The translations under genes were made by a program, and so were the position numbers. Source: Dipetalonema caudispina (lineage: Eukaryota > Nematoda > Chromadorea > Rhabditida > Onchocercidae). Taken from it: a stretch of DNA of 64,000 nucleotides. The stretch spans positions 97,254-161,253 of the forward strand of contig JABVXV010000128.1 of assembly GCA_013365325.1 (NCBI GenBank), read 5' to 3'. Each line of letters begins with the position of its first letter. Position 1 is the stretch's first letter. Below the pieces are notes generated by a model that was not told where the DNA came from, searched no databases, and saw only the letters and a list, made by a program, of their open reading frames with translations. Below are positions 12,563 to 25,464 of the stretch, in pieces.

Positions 12563-15500
12563 TCAATCAAAATAATCAGCGATCTCAATATTTGGATCCA
12601 GAAGGCCTTCTTCCACTTGGCTAATGTCAATTTGGTTCAAAATAAGGTTTTCAATCGTTTCTTCTAGATCTGTTTCACCGACAAGCACTGCACCTTCAAA
12701 AAGATTTATGTTCTGAGAAAAGATCTGACCTTTGGACCACTGATTTGCATGAAGTTTGACCTTGTAAATGGTAATTATTTGTTAAGTGCTTTCCTGTCGT
12801 TATATGTTTGAAAAAAAAAAAAGAAAGAAAAAGAAAAACTTTTCACTGTTCTGAAATGCAACCAATCTTCCAGTACACGACGAAAATATTATATCACTGT
12901 AATCGCAAACCTTGTATACGTCCGTTAGCAATAATAAGTTTCACATACTCAACGTCCCTTGTAATACGCAATAATATATGGAATGGTTTCTCTACACCTT
13001 CACCATTGAAACGGCCCAGAAATATCACCTGTAAAAATTAATGAAGAAGATAGTGCAATCGAGTTCTTGAGAAAATAAAGAAGCAAGAAAAGACGGAAAG
13101 AAAATAAAAAGTACATACGAATTGGAGAAAATCTTTGCTTTTTATAAGAAGTAAATTTGGAAAACGCAAGAATGAATTAGAAAAAAGGAGAAATTCTTTT
13201 AATGTTCATTTTCACTATTCTTTTTTTGTAATAATACTTTGGTCCTTTTTAGCGACAGCAGAAGCACAGAAGTTTAAATTTTCCATTCATTCATTGAAGA
13301 AATCAAACCTTGTATCCAAAGAAAGATGTCACGTGGGTGAACATTTCGAAACAAAAATCAAGTGAAATTGCATTTCCAAATACCATTGCTCGACCGCAGT
13401 ATGCACCCATTTGGCGTGCTTGTGTCCACAACCTCATCTGTACATCAAATCAAACATTTTTCTGCTAAGACATGTTAATGCTACGGTTCATATGATTAAT
13501 TTATTCAGAATTCTTTATTTACTGATATATAATTATGGTTAATGCAAAGAAATCACTCGTTTTTGGAAGTATATGTGGTCGGATGGATTTTTGATTTATA
13601 AAGCAGAAAAATATTGTTAGTAAAGGAAGATTCAAAACTGTGACGATATATTCAGATTGAAAATTAGATCAACATTAATAATAGTAACCTGCATCCAATG
13701 TTTTGCCCAGGGCCAACTTGCGGTACATACATCGCCACATGCGTATACATCTTGAACCGACGACAACATGTGTTCGTCTACAATTATTCCTCCATCATTT
13801 GCCAAATTCAACTAAATGAAATAATATATACAGTAGACACTATTCATCCCTTATTTACCATGATTGGTTATCAACTGATTATTAAATTCAACGTATATCT
13901 GCCAATGATATGAAAAAAAAAAATTGTAAGTGCCTCTAACCAAGCAAATAATTCGCATCCTTTTAGGTAACTCTTTGAAAATAATGAAAACTTACCAGAT
14001 GACAGTCGCGAGCCCAAAGATCAGAATTCGGCTGCACTCCAGTAGCTTCAATCATCAAGTCGCACCCAATTATTTTCCCATTAGTTAATTCAACATATAA
14101 AGGCCATAAACCACTAGAAAAATCATCTTTCTGAACGACAACATTATGCGCAATATCCCGAGATACGAATCCTTTCAGTTCGACTTCATAGATTACATGC
14201 ACTTGTCGATCCTTAATAATACATTAATTGTCATACTATGATGATATAACAAGCAAATTACATGTAGGAAAACAAACAAGAACAGCTTTACAGGTTTCAC
14301 TTTATGTTCTGAATGCTACCCTTTTCATCGCTGCAAGTGCGAAAAATACTTTTCTCAACGTGTATTACAGAGTAATTCTTATCAAGAGATAACTGGAAAA
14401 TTCGTTCATAAACAAAACACAGATGTCCTTTATAAAAACAGAAGTTATGAAAGAAGAAGAAAAAGACTTATATCAGGAAATCAAAGTATACGTAAAAGCT
14501 GCAACATACACTAAGAGCTCCGGAGATATCGGCTATTGATGCCCATTCAGGTCCTAATGCACAACCCAATACGCCACTTTCCTTTTCATTATCCACAGTA
14601 TATCGATACCTTTTCGATGTTGTATTGCTTGGCTGTTCTTTTCTACAGCCATTTATGAGCATTGGTTTAAAAAACTCAGCAGCTCCCTCATCAAAAAATG
14701 TTGCCGAAATTGAAGAATGGCGTATAGCCCAGATAATCTCGATATTTTTTAACTCATGCCTAAACAACTGAAATTAAGCAGTGAACTTCGTACAATTCTT
14801 ACAAAAAGATATGGATTACAGAAGTACTCCCAAAACGGATAAGCACATGTTTCTGATGAAGGAACTAAAAGCTAAGCAGTATTACTTCCACTCTTTGTGA
14901 CAAAATTAAATATTTCAATCAAAACAAATCAGTGTATTTCAAGTAAATAATGTTCGAGAAATAAATCGATTTTTGAAAAAATACACAATTTCTGTTGCGA
15001 TACCGCCATTTCCAACTACCAATACTCGTTTTGCATCCTTAATTCGAGTCCTCAAACGATCCACGGTTTCCGTATCTCTGATTGAAATGGACAATGCATG
15101 TTGAAAGTTCGCCTATAACATTTAACACTATTTTTCCCAAATGATGTATCCCTGTCCATTCATTTATTCACCCGCAAAAGGAAAAGTCTCCAAAACATTT
15201 ACTTTTGGCCGGCCTCCAGTAGCTATACACAATTTATCATACGTAATTCTCTGATCATTATCCAATAAAAGTTCCTGAAACAAATTTATATTCAATCAGT
15301 CTAATTATAAAATATGGTTACCATAGCGCAAGTTATTTTTTTTAATAATTCTGACCCATTAACAGTGAACAATTTATGCATCTAAAAATAAATGAATAAC
15401 CAAAAAATCACTTTGTCCTTCCAGTTCCAATGAGTCACGGTTGCTTTCATGAATATAACATCAAGATCAGCAAAGACACTTGACACTGGCTGTTCAGCAA

Positions 15501-15934
15501 TATCAAATAATTCCGTCAACTGACCAATCTAAAAAATTTATAGCAATTTAGAATACTAAAAAAATAAAGAAAATAAAATGTAAAATATATGCGAGAATTA
15601 CAAAAACTACTAAGCACGACCTTGAACATCGTTTTAATCATTAAATGAGGAACTATACGAATTATTATGACAATGCAGAGTGGATATGAACCAATAGGAT
15701 ATCATAAAATGAATGAAAATAGTAAGGCATAATTGTTAAGTATTAGGAATGCAAATAAGTTGCAATTAAAAACAAAGAAGTGGTTACTTTTTGTTGATTA
15801 ATAACAGTTTTAATCAGTTGACTGCTCGACACGACAATAATTCGAGCCTTATCATCCATAGCTCGTAATTCTTCTACACAGGATACAGCAGCAACACCAC
15901 CACCAACTATTACATATGAACAAGAAGAAGCCAT
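12563..15934 (-). CDS. PYROXD1: PYROXD1 homologue, pyridine nucleotide-disulphide oxidoreductase, complete, 10 exons
   Basis: FAD-dependent class I oxidoreductase. In mammals it shields the tRNA ligase complex from oxidative inactivation, and loss causes myopathy. Exons: 15934-15788, 15528-15412, 15274-15203, 15112-14987, 14767-14510, 14211-13996, 13811-13689, 13437-13309, 13028-12911, 12693-12563. All phases agree; 478 aa against about 500 in human. The FAD-binding [12 protein letters not shown] is at residues 8-19 and the NAD(P)H-binding [10 protein letters not shown] at about 142. Further family stretches are [50 protein letters not shown], and the C-terminal [16 protein letters not shown] and [11 protein letters not shown]. 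An acceptor-like ttccag lies just upstream of the ATG. Exon 10 uses a non-consensus gaag acceptor. DERA lies 932 bp upstream on the same strand, so an operon is possible but unproven. Confidence 0.95.
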
Positions 15935-16866
15935 TAGTTATTACCTGGAATTAGCTTACAAATTATTTTCTTTCATGACGATATAATTTTTGCAACAATA
16001 CGAAAAAAATCACGTCACTTATTAGAAATAATATGTTCATTATAATGTTATAATATAGTAAATTCCCTATATATACGTTCCTTCTGACTTCACAGTGTTT
16101 GCAACAAATTCAATAGAGATAATCTACGATTTTCTCCGACATTTATACTTTACTTTCCTTCTAATCTTGATATGAACAATGGAGTCAAATTTATCTACAT
16201 CTATATCGATCAATAATATATAAGATGAATAAAAAGAAAGATAGCCTTTCTTGATATAATAGCAAAAGTGTAAAAAAAAATTTTATTTTACTATTTTTAT
16301 AAGAGTAATTTGGAATCAAAATGTATAGCTACAATATGACGAATTACGCAATAAACTTATAGATTGAATTTGCGTTTGAAACAATCGGACGAAGTAATAA
16401 CTGGAGAAAAAGACTGGAATTTCGCTACTATAAGACAAATAAATGGCGCAATCTTAAGGTAACGATATAACAAACAAAGGCAATAGTTTTACGGGAATCA
16501 AACTTAAATTTATTTAAAAGAAATGACTGCTTCTTTCAAACTTCTTGACTAAAGATAACATGTAATGTCAAAATGTAAGTAACATTAAAGGCCTTTGATA
16601 TGTAAATAAAGTGGATATGCAAATAAAAGTATCACAATATTAATACAAGAATGCAAGATATGATATATTCGAACTTGAATTTTTCGTTGGATTTCGAGCA
16701 TCTGACTATAGAAACTATTTGATTGCTCTTCATATTTCATGGTAGCTATTCAAACGCTCCAAAATAAGGTTTATCTCTTGATATTCTGAGACTAAGAAGA
16801 TAGTTGAAATGATGATAGGAAGAATCATTTCTCAGTAAAAATATTTCCAAGGTTGTCAATCCGATG
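15935..16866. other. Gap between DERA 3' end and PYROXD1 start
   Basis: 932 bp of AT-rich sequence between two minus-strand genes. It must contain the DERA 3' UTR and either the PYROXD1 promoter or an intercistronic region. No exon or RNA gene seen. Confidence 0.5.
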
Positions 16867-19800
16867 TTATATTTTATCTAATTCGTTGATAATATCATCC
16901 AACAAACTGCTTGCCCCAATACGGAATAAGTTTGGTTCAAGCCATTCCGCGCCAAGAATTTCTTCCACCATAGCTTGATATCCCAAAGCTTCTAGCGTTG
17001 ACTTAATGCCACCTGCTGCTTTGAAACCGACTTTCTTTCCTGAAAGTGCTTCAGCAAACGTTATATCAATTAATTTTATCTGACTGAAACATATTGAATT
17101 CTATTATAACATCTTTCCAAGCTACCTTGACTTGAATAAGAGAACTCGAGAATTCATTTCTTAGCTACAAAGTTCAAGGTTAACTCTCCAGTTGAGTTAT
17201 AGTTATAATTAATTGGAAACAAATTTCTAAAAACTGGAAAAGTGAAATAGGAAAAAGTAAATCATCTGTGATTAAGTATGAAAATAAGTTTCTTACAAAC
17301 ATATTCTTAAATTACAATAAACAAACTGAATGAAATGACCTGTAAGAGAGTAAAATTGTTTGATAGCTTGACACATGACATAAGCAGCTTCATACGTTGC
17401 ATTCATTTTCTCTTTTCCCGTCGAAGTCTTAATAAAGTCACTACCTTAAAAAAACCAACACTAAAGCTACTATATGAAGTGAGTTACTATTTTCATTATC
17501 CAGAGTATGCACACAATCTAGCCAACAGAAGAATAGATCACCTAACTTACTAAGCAAACGCCTTATTTCTTAAATTGAATGAAGTATTAAACAAAATAAA
17601 AAGTCCTTCCTCGTAAAAAAAGATTTTACACTAAATTTTGGAATTATAGAGATGCTCGAACGCTTCTAAAATCGCAGCATTTTATAGGAATGCATATTAC
17701 TTGGTAATTTCAAGGCTTTCGGATCGTTATTATTCATATCTCAAACTCTTAAACATCCAATCCCAAATACTAGGAAATAAGCATGCAATATGACCAAATG
17801 CAAAAGAATGTATATTTGGATATAAGAAAGAAACAGTTATTTTTAATTAAAACTTAATCTGAAGGGTGTCGATACAATTAAAATCTGTTTGGATGAGAGT
17901 AAAGTCATGAAAATATATATATATATATAGTCGTATACTAAAGGCATATGTTAGAATTACCTGCAAGCATTGCAGCCCAACTAGCACGATAGATGTTTGT
18001 ACTATCCTTTAATTCGCCTGTCGCTAAGATTGTTTTCATGCAATTTGAACCACAACATGCCTTTAAAGCAGCAACTTCATTGTACACACCTGTAAATTGC
18101 AACTATTTATGAGTATAATCAAGCAATCTCCCGAAAAAGTTCATAATCTTTTACCTCCGATCTATTACTCTACTCCATCAACTGGTTCAATTGATAGTCA
18201 TTCCAAACTATGCGCAGCAGAAATTTGACAAATATGAAGCTGCTGAGCAGTTATGAAGTCCATTCAGTATTTAACTGACTAGCATAAAATTATCACCCAA
18301 AATGATAGATTATACAGGAAAAGATAAAATCAGAACTAAGAGATGCAAACAATATTTTTATCTTCAATTATTTCAAATTCAAAAGAATCATGTATAATAC
18401 ATAGTGATTTTCCAAAACCAAAACATTCGACCTAACAAATTGAGAATGAGAAAACAGATATTTTTAGCTGATAAGATACATTTTAAAAATATTTGAAGCA
18501 GAATGCTAACTTATATATTTTGTTCGGATAAAACCTGTACTAATTACAATTATATTGTTCTTTCATTTTTTCCTTGTGCTTATGCTTTGCAATGTTTATA
18601 CAAAAGCATTACACAGTTTAAAGTTTGACTCGAATAAATCAGGGACAAATAAAATTCGATCCGGATTAATTTAGAATCTTTATGAAACTCCACCTGGAAC
18701 GATCTAAATTGAGTTAATAAAATCTAAGATCTCTATTGAAAACAATACACACGTTTCCAATCTTGTTCCACTGCAGCATCACGACTGATGACAATATCAA
18801 TTTCATTAGCACCATCTTCCACTGCCAATTTCACTTCCAATATTTTAGATTCCAATCGATACTGTCCTGAGGGAAAACCCGCTGCCACTGAAACAACTTA
18901 CTGATGTTGATAGGATTTTCAATTATCAGAATGATCAATATTATCCATTATTAATGAAATTGATATAAACGAAGATATATGAACTGACGTTGTGTTACAT
19001 ACCTTCTCAGGGATATATATGCATATAGGCGTATTCGTAATATCAAATGATAATTTGGAGCATAAAATGCTTCAAGATCTCATAAGCGATTATGTTTTAC
19101 CTTGAAATATATGCAAACTTCAGATACCTGAACATATAGCTAACGACTGCTGTTGGTCATACTTCGAGTGCAGGTAACGTTTAGCACCTGTAATTCTTGC
19201 TGGATAAGCACAAACGGCTGCACATTTCGTTTCCGGCTTCTCAAATGAATTTATTGAACTGTCAGTAACATGGGAATTCTATCTAACTTGATTCAAAAAT
19301 TGAGTCACTAATGACTTGATAAGGTAAATTAATTTAAATAGCACTAGAAATTTGAGATTTAAGATCAACTTGTATGCTTAATAGCTTGGTGTTTACTGCA
19401 ACAAACCCACTCTCTAAATCATATAAGAACCTTGGAAATTGAACTATTAGTAAGCTTTCGCTGTGATAATATTTGCTTCAAGTCACATTACTCTCCTCTA
19501 TACCGCACAATAGGAAGGATTCCAACTTCCTCACAATTAACGAACCGCAGAATACGGTAGGATAGCTTTATCAATCAGCCGTTCGATCACATTATCCGTA
19601 TCATCGCTGTTTAGACTAGTTAAATCGATACATGAAATTAGTTTCAGTAATTGATCGTCCTGAAAACAGAAACAATGTCCTGGTATATCCTTATAACAAT
19701 ACTTTACCATAAACTTTAACCACTCATCCAGCATAATCTATTCTAAATCATTTCTATCTGCTAAACAGATTAGCATCCGGTAAAGATTACAGTGTAATTC

Positions 19801-20189
19801 CATGAAATTCAATGTGACCCTCTGGTATCCCGGAATAAATAAGAGATCACCGTGAAATTTCTACTTACAATAACTGATGACTTTTTCAGTTATTAGTTTC
19901 TTCATAAATTTCTTATTTCTTGTAATGTATCCAGTATGTAATACTTTCGAAATAATCATCAAATGATGATAAGAATAAATCGAAAACTAACAAAACTGTA
20001 AAGAAATGAATTCAAGCAATCATATGTTGATACATTTCTAATCAATCAATTTTAACTTACAACAACAATCATCGATTGAGCACGTTGCTTTACAGTATCG
20101 GTCATCTCTGCTATCATGGATCCCTTTAAAATATGTACATTCTGGGTTATGTTACTGAACTTTTCAGCATTGAAATCTTTTTCCATCAT
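16867..20189 (-). CDS. DERA: Deoxyribose-phosphate aldolase (DERA), complete, 8 exons
   Basis: Cleaves 2-deoxy-D-ribose 5-phosphate to glyceraldehyde 3-phosphate and acetaldehyde in deoxynucleoside catabolism; cytosolic class I aldolase. Exons: 20189-20061, 19737-19708, 19659-19556, 19258-19128, 18887-18753, 18089-17961, 17444-17340, 17039-16867. Phases close; 311 aa against about 318 in human. Family landmarks in order: CIDLTSLNSDDT, CAAVCAYPARI, VAAGFPSGQ, AVEDGANEIDIV, KTILATGEL, then DFIKTSTGK with the Schiff-base lysine, then VGFKAAGGI with the second catalytic lysine, and LFRIGASSLL. The first two exons (including a 30-nt micro-exon) are the weakest part, because N-termini vary in this family. 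The ATG follows an attttag acceptor by 5 nt, which suggests spliced-leader trans-splicing. Confidence 0.93.
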
Positions 20190-23100
20190 TGTTGCTAAAA
20201 TTCATACATATATTTTCTATAAGCTTTATAAAATTACTAGTTTCTTAAACAGTTAAGACTAATTGATATTGCAAAAAAAAAAAAAAGATTATTACACAAA
20301 AACTGTCAATATTTCTGATATCAGATAATAATTGTATCCTTTCTATTAGGCCCATAAAGTTGATATCATTAATTGATTGAAATGATAGCATTTCCATGCT
20401 TATCGATAAATGAACCATAAAAAGATACAGCGAAAAAAAAAAAGAAAAAGTGGAAAAAAAAAAAGCAATCGAATGATTCGTTAGTATAGGGAAAGAAGGA
20501 TATGGGAAATATAATAATAATGTTCAGTACAAACAAGCATCTGTCTTTACAAAGAAATAAAAAATAAAAATAATTATCTTACCTTTTAAATTACTGAATA
20601 CTTCATTAATACTTCTAATATTTCAAAAGAAAAGTATTTAATTTATATTCCTTTCGAAATTTTTAACTTTCTTTTTAGGTAAATTTTAAAAATTCAAATG
20701 TTTCAATTGGGTAATAAATATTAGAATCATAAATAGTAGCAATTTCATGCTGCCAACATTAAGATTTTCTTTATCGGAAACAGTGAGAAAAAATATAATA
20801 TTGGATTTATTCAACTGATGATTTTAAATTAATAAATGAAAGCAACTAATTGTTTCTAATTATTATCTAATTTAAGAGCAATAGTTTAATAAAAAATGAA
20901 CAGTTATGATAATTATTATGGGAAAATTTAAGATTATTTACAAAAATGTCATACTATTCCATTATCTTTTCAATTAAATTTGAATACAATGTTACAGAAT
21001 AAAGAAAAACACAGTTAAACATGATTATAGTTACTGTCAACTGATATTAGTATGCTATACCGAATTATTGTATTGAATGATCACTTTCACTTTTACTTCA
21101 AATATCGTTTGATGTGAATTCACAACTGATTAAACAGATAATTCATTAGTTCAAACTATAAGTTATATGAATGGAGCAATAAAAGATGACAAATTTATTG
21201 ACTATTTTAAGTTAAACAATTATCCAATCCCAAAATAATTCGTAGATGAAAGTGTGCCATACAACTTCTAAGCAGAAATTAATCCTCATAAAAGTGTTAT
21301 ATTTAAGCAATAAATAATCCCCGTTATCAATAAGCTATAACAGTTCTTGTTACTATCCAACACATTTGTTGTATGATATTGCTGCATGCCTTAAGACAAA
21401 TGGTTACATTATTTTAAATTTATTTCCTTTGAAATATACAAAACAAAAAAAAGATGACGAGAATATGTAAGTAAACAATGCCAACAAAAAAAAAAAAAAA
21501 AAAAAAAGAAATTTCAATAATTTGTTACAATTCGTCCGTTCTTTTCATTTTATGAAATTTCAAAAACAAAAATAAAGGGCTTCTTCAGTAATATACATAC
21601 ATAAACACTTGCTTTTTCATTGCAAACAAACAAATAAACTAACTAACAAATACAGACAACAATCAGACATCTCAAAAATATTAGAAAGAAGCCACGAAGT
21701 ACACAAACTTTACGATGGAATAAAATAAAAATTAAAAAGTTTATAAATAATGAAAAGGACTAAACAGGGGAAAATCTTTGCAATCAAATATAACAACTAG
21801 CTAAAAATTACCGATTTCCAACCAGCTACAAACATTACATTAATTTGTTCCTGTTATAATTATTAAGTAAAACATCGTTTCTTTATCATTAATGATTCTC
21901 TATACATACGTATTCATCGTTTGAAATCAAATGGGTAATCAACAACACATAGAGTACTTAACATGTTATCAAAAGAATCGGTCAAAAAGGTACACAGTGT
22001 ATCGGAGAATGGGAGAACAAAAACCTACAGAAAGCAAATACATAAACCTCAGGGAAGGAAATAATAATGCAAGAACAACAAAAAGAAATTTCTACATACT
22101 ACATCCTAAATTTATCAAAAAAACTGCAGTGAATGATGCCTCCCTCAATAATTAACCCCAAACAAGTATCGAATTTGTCGGTTAAATTCTGAAAAATCGG
22201 ATGCTATCCCAGTTTACCTGTATAGGGCATTAATCAAACTGTTAAGCGTTGGATAAGACATCCAAAAGAATTCCTAGAAATGATTGCTTCTCTAATTCTG
22301 ATCCATTTCAAACCATTTACAATTGCACTGATAGTATCAGTATATGTTTCTGGCACGCAGATACATATATAATGAGGATCCTCACTACATACCGTACTAT
22401 AATTTAAAATATAGATTTTAAACCTTACCCTCATTCCAACAAGGGCGCTACTGTACTAAAAATAAGCTGACGGATAATTTATGAACTTCTTGTCTTTTCA
22501 TTTTAGGTCATCTGTTTTGCAAAGCAATACAATTACTAGGGAGACATAATCTTCCACACCAATTCCAATCTCTCTCTCCCCGAAATTTGATGCTCTTTCT
22601 GCTATCACTGAAAGTATGTACATGCACAATTTATGGAACCACAACAATGCACAATTCAGTGGTCCATTTATAGATAGGATTGTCTTAGACTACATCTAAC
22701 GCATATAGTTCTGCAGATGATTTTAGCATGAAACACTAGTCCTAATAATTAGATCGAGAAGGTCCGAGAGATGCATATCAGTTAGTGTTTGCAATACCAG
22801 AACTAATAGAAAACAAGTAGCTGATCTTTATAAAAGACAACATATGCAGCGCTGATTCATTTTCAAAAACCATCCACAAATGGACCACACATGAGTCATC
22901 GGCACGTTTTATCAACGTACAACGGAATAGTAGTAGTAGCAGTACCGATGGAATAATAAATTAACCAGTATTAAGAGAGAAAAGTCAACATACAAGTAGT
23001 TATACAACTGTACCTTTAGAAATGAACATATGGTTCAATCAACAGAATAATAACATCAAGATAGTAGTATTAAGAGTGCTAAAAGTAGCAACAAGGGTTT

Positions 23101-23839
23101 TAACCGTAGGAAGCAAATTCCAGCGCCGGAAGAAAAAAAAAGCTTAATAAAGGAAAGGAAACAAAACAAGGAAACCAGTGCAGGATGCGGTGAAAAAGTA
23201 CCAAGACATATACTGAAGGAAAGTATATGTCTTGGTACTTTTAACCGTCCATGAATCTTTTCCAGCATCATTTGAAACCAAAAGTGAAGAAAAAAAACTC
23301 CCCAGAGTGGTTGTAAGGGAACATGTAGATCAGCACTATGCAAAAATATTGCTTACTGCGTCAATGGTCACGAGCATAGAAATGGGCGAAAGTAAGCGTA
23401 TTACTAATTTGACAATATTAAGACTACATACAGAGCTATGCTTGGTTAACTAACATTATTCAGTTTTCCTCTCCATATATGTAGCCGAAAAATCCTCAAA
23501 AAAGTCAGTCTCTTACTTCCCCTATCTATACCATAATATTACACGATTGACTCAGCAAACAATCTTTTATAGAAACAAAAAATTTTTTAAATTTCCCAGA
23601 TGAACATGAACTGAAACCAAACGGAAACAAACTTCCACACGGTCGAAATAAAGAAAAACATTTTTCCCGAAATGAAACACTGAACGAATTACAGTATACA
23701 TCTGAGATCAACATACCATAAACTTCTTCGTTTCTCCAACAAATTTCCATCTCAACACTTTCTCATTTATCAGGACATCCTCGAAGGTACCGCCTCTTCA
23801 AGACATTTGTATTTTGAGGACTACCCTTATTTCAGAGGA
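20190..23839. other. Intergenic stretch between SPEN 3' end and DERA start
   Basis: About 3.65 kb, AT-rich, with several poly-A runs (for example near 21486-21507). The part next to 23839 is probably SPEN 3' UTR and contains the perfect hairpin at 23194-23242. Short open frames here (for example 21931-22155 +) lack splice context and look like chance. Confidence 0.5.
23194..23242. repeat. Perfect 21-bp inverted repeat (hairpin) in SPEN 3' flank
   Basis: Left arm 23194-23214 and right arm 23222-23242 are exact reverse complements (core GTACCAAGACATATACT), separated by a 7-nt spacer GAAGGAA. The element lies about 600 nt past the SPEN stop codon, so it could fold in that gene's 3' UTR or give a short hairpin RNA. 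Confidence 0.9.
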
Positions 23840-25464
23840 CTAATTAGCAGATGTAATGACGACGAATAAATAGCTAGCTTTTTGTTGCCTGAATATTTCC
23901 AGCAAATCCGGACTATTCTTCTGCAGGAATGCTGATGCAAAATCACATGGTGGAAAGATGTGCACGATGGTATTAGGTGTCGGATTCTGCTGAAACAGTT
24001 GAAGTATTACAACTATAGACATATTACGCATATAATTTGGTATAAAGCTAACAAAACAATCTTTACACCACAACGATTAAGTATATCGGTCATTTGCTCA
24101 AATATGGGAACCACTCGTAAGAAATAACAGGACCTTGCACTGATCCACCATTAAAAGTAATCAACGCTAGAAAATAAGAGGCAGAACCAAAAATTAGAAT
24201 TGGGAAACTTGTACTTGAAGATCTAAACTGCACACTTTCCTGACCCATAAAACAAAAGAAATATGACAGTTACGAAAACCTAAATAAATAAATAAATTAA
24301 ATACATAAATAAATAAACATATATATATATATATATATTCCCGAACCGATATCCTTGATCATATAAATAGAGAAAAACATTGACCAACAGTAATAAACGA
24401 AAACAAGTAAAACCCATCAAAATTATTTAAAAATTCTACCTCATTGCCAACATTGCATATTCCAGCAGCTTGTTTCGACTCCAAATAATCAACAAAACGT
24501 TCTTTAAGAAGTTCAGATTGATTTTTTATATCCTCTTTGCTTGGACCACATGAAAGACAAATCAACGCAATGTACGAATGCTCATCCATCATTTTACATT
24601 GGACACCTAGAACAGAAAGCTATCTTGCTCCAGGCAAAAATCAAGACGAAGCTCGAAGAACAAATATGAAAAAGACTTTTATTTAACCTTGCTTGCACCT
24701 CCTTTTATTTGATTTGACATTTAGGAGAAAATTTAGACGCTTTTCTGCGAAAAGAGATTACGGAATTGAATGATAAATTGAACTACACCGCCATGAAATT
24801 GGTCGCCAAGAAGTACAAATGTTGGTCTACCATATAGTTCGAAGGGAAGAACTAAAAACGTGTATGTGGTGATGCACCCTCACCAGACAATAACCAATTT
24901 TCCACAGACTGATAAAATTTGAAACACTTCAATTTAAATAAATGAAAAGCATACTTTCAAGTTGACCCGCTTCCATACGCATTCGTTGGTTAATTCTTAT
25001 TAATGGCATATGATTTGATGTTGTTGTAAACTGATCTAACGATCGTTTGCACATTTCGGCATTACCGCCAACCTGTAGAAATCCATTTATCACTACCTGT
25101 TCGTATGATATGTGAAGCTTCGGTCAACTCAACTATCACTTCACCAACCAAGGTTCGGTGAAATCATCTGAATTACTACCACCACGCACACATCTATGCC
25201 ATCTCTCAAACAGTCAACACCAAGGCACAACGAAAGTGGGGCTTCTTAACATACTATAATCTTACCATACTCTTTATTCACTCAAAAGTTTGTCGCTGCT
25301 TGCAACAAAAGTACTGGATTCAAAGGATGGTAAACAACTATTTGCCAATGACGATTATCAAGACAGATTATATAATCTAGCCTAAAACTAGTTACCTTAT
25401 GCATCTGCACACGAGTTTCGTTTGTTTTCAGTGCAATTATCCCTTGCCACATGACCGGATACCG
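23840..25464 (-). other. SPOC domain exons of SPEN
   Basis: The last four exons code the C-terminal SPOC domain, which binds phosphorylated SMRT/NCoR tails in the human protein. Markers in order: VMWQGIIALK (25464-25396), INQRMRMEAGQLE (25072-24955), YIALICLSCGPSKEDI and YLESKQAAGICNV (24606-24440), and IVHIFPPCDFA (23989-23840). The RMR arginines match the phosphopeptide-binding arginines of human SHARP. The protein ends a few residues after a VVITSAN strand, as in relatives. Confidence 0.93.

Noticed and set aside
17335..17553. Plus-strand 72-aa open frame
   Set aside because: It overlaps, on the opposite strand, the DERA exon carrying the catalytic DFIKTSTGK motif; it is a shadow.
21931..22155. 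Plus-strand 74-aa open frame
   Set aside because: No homology recognised, no splice or trans-splice context, and it lies in a long AT-rich gap; a chance frame is likely.
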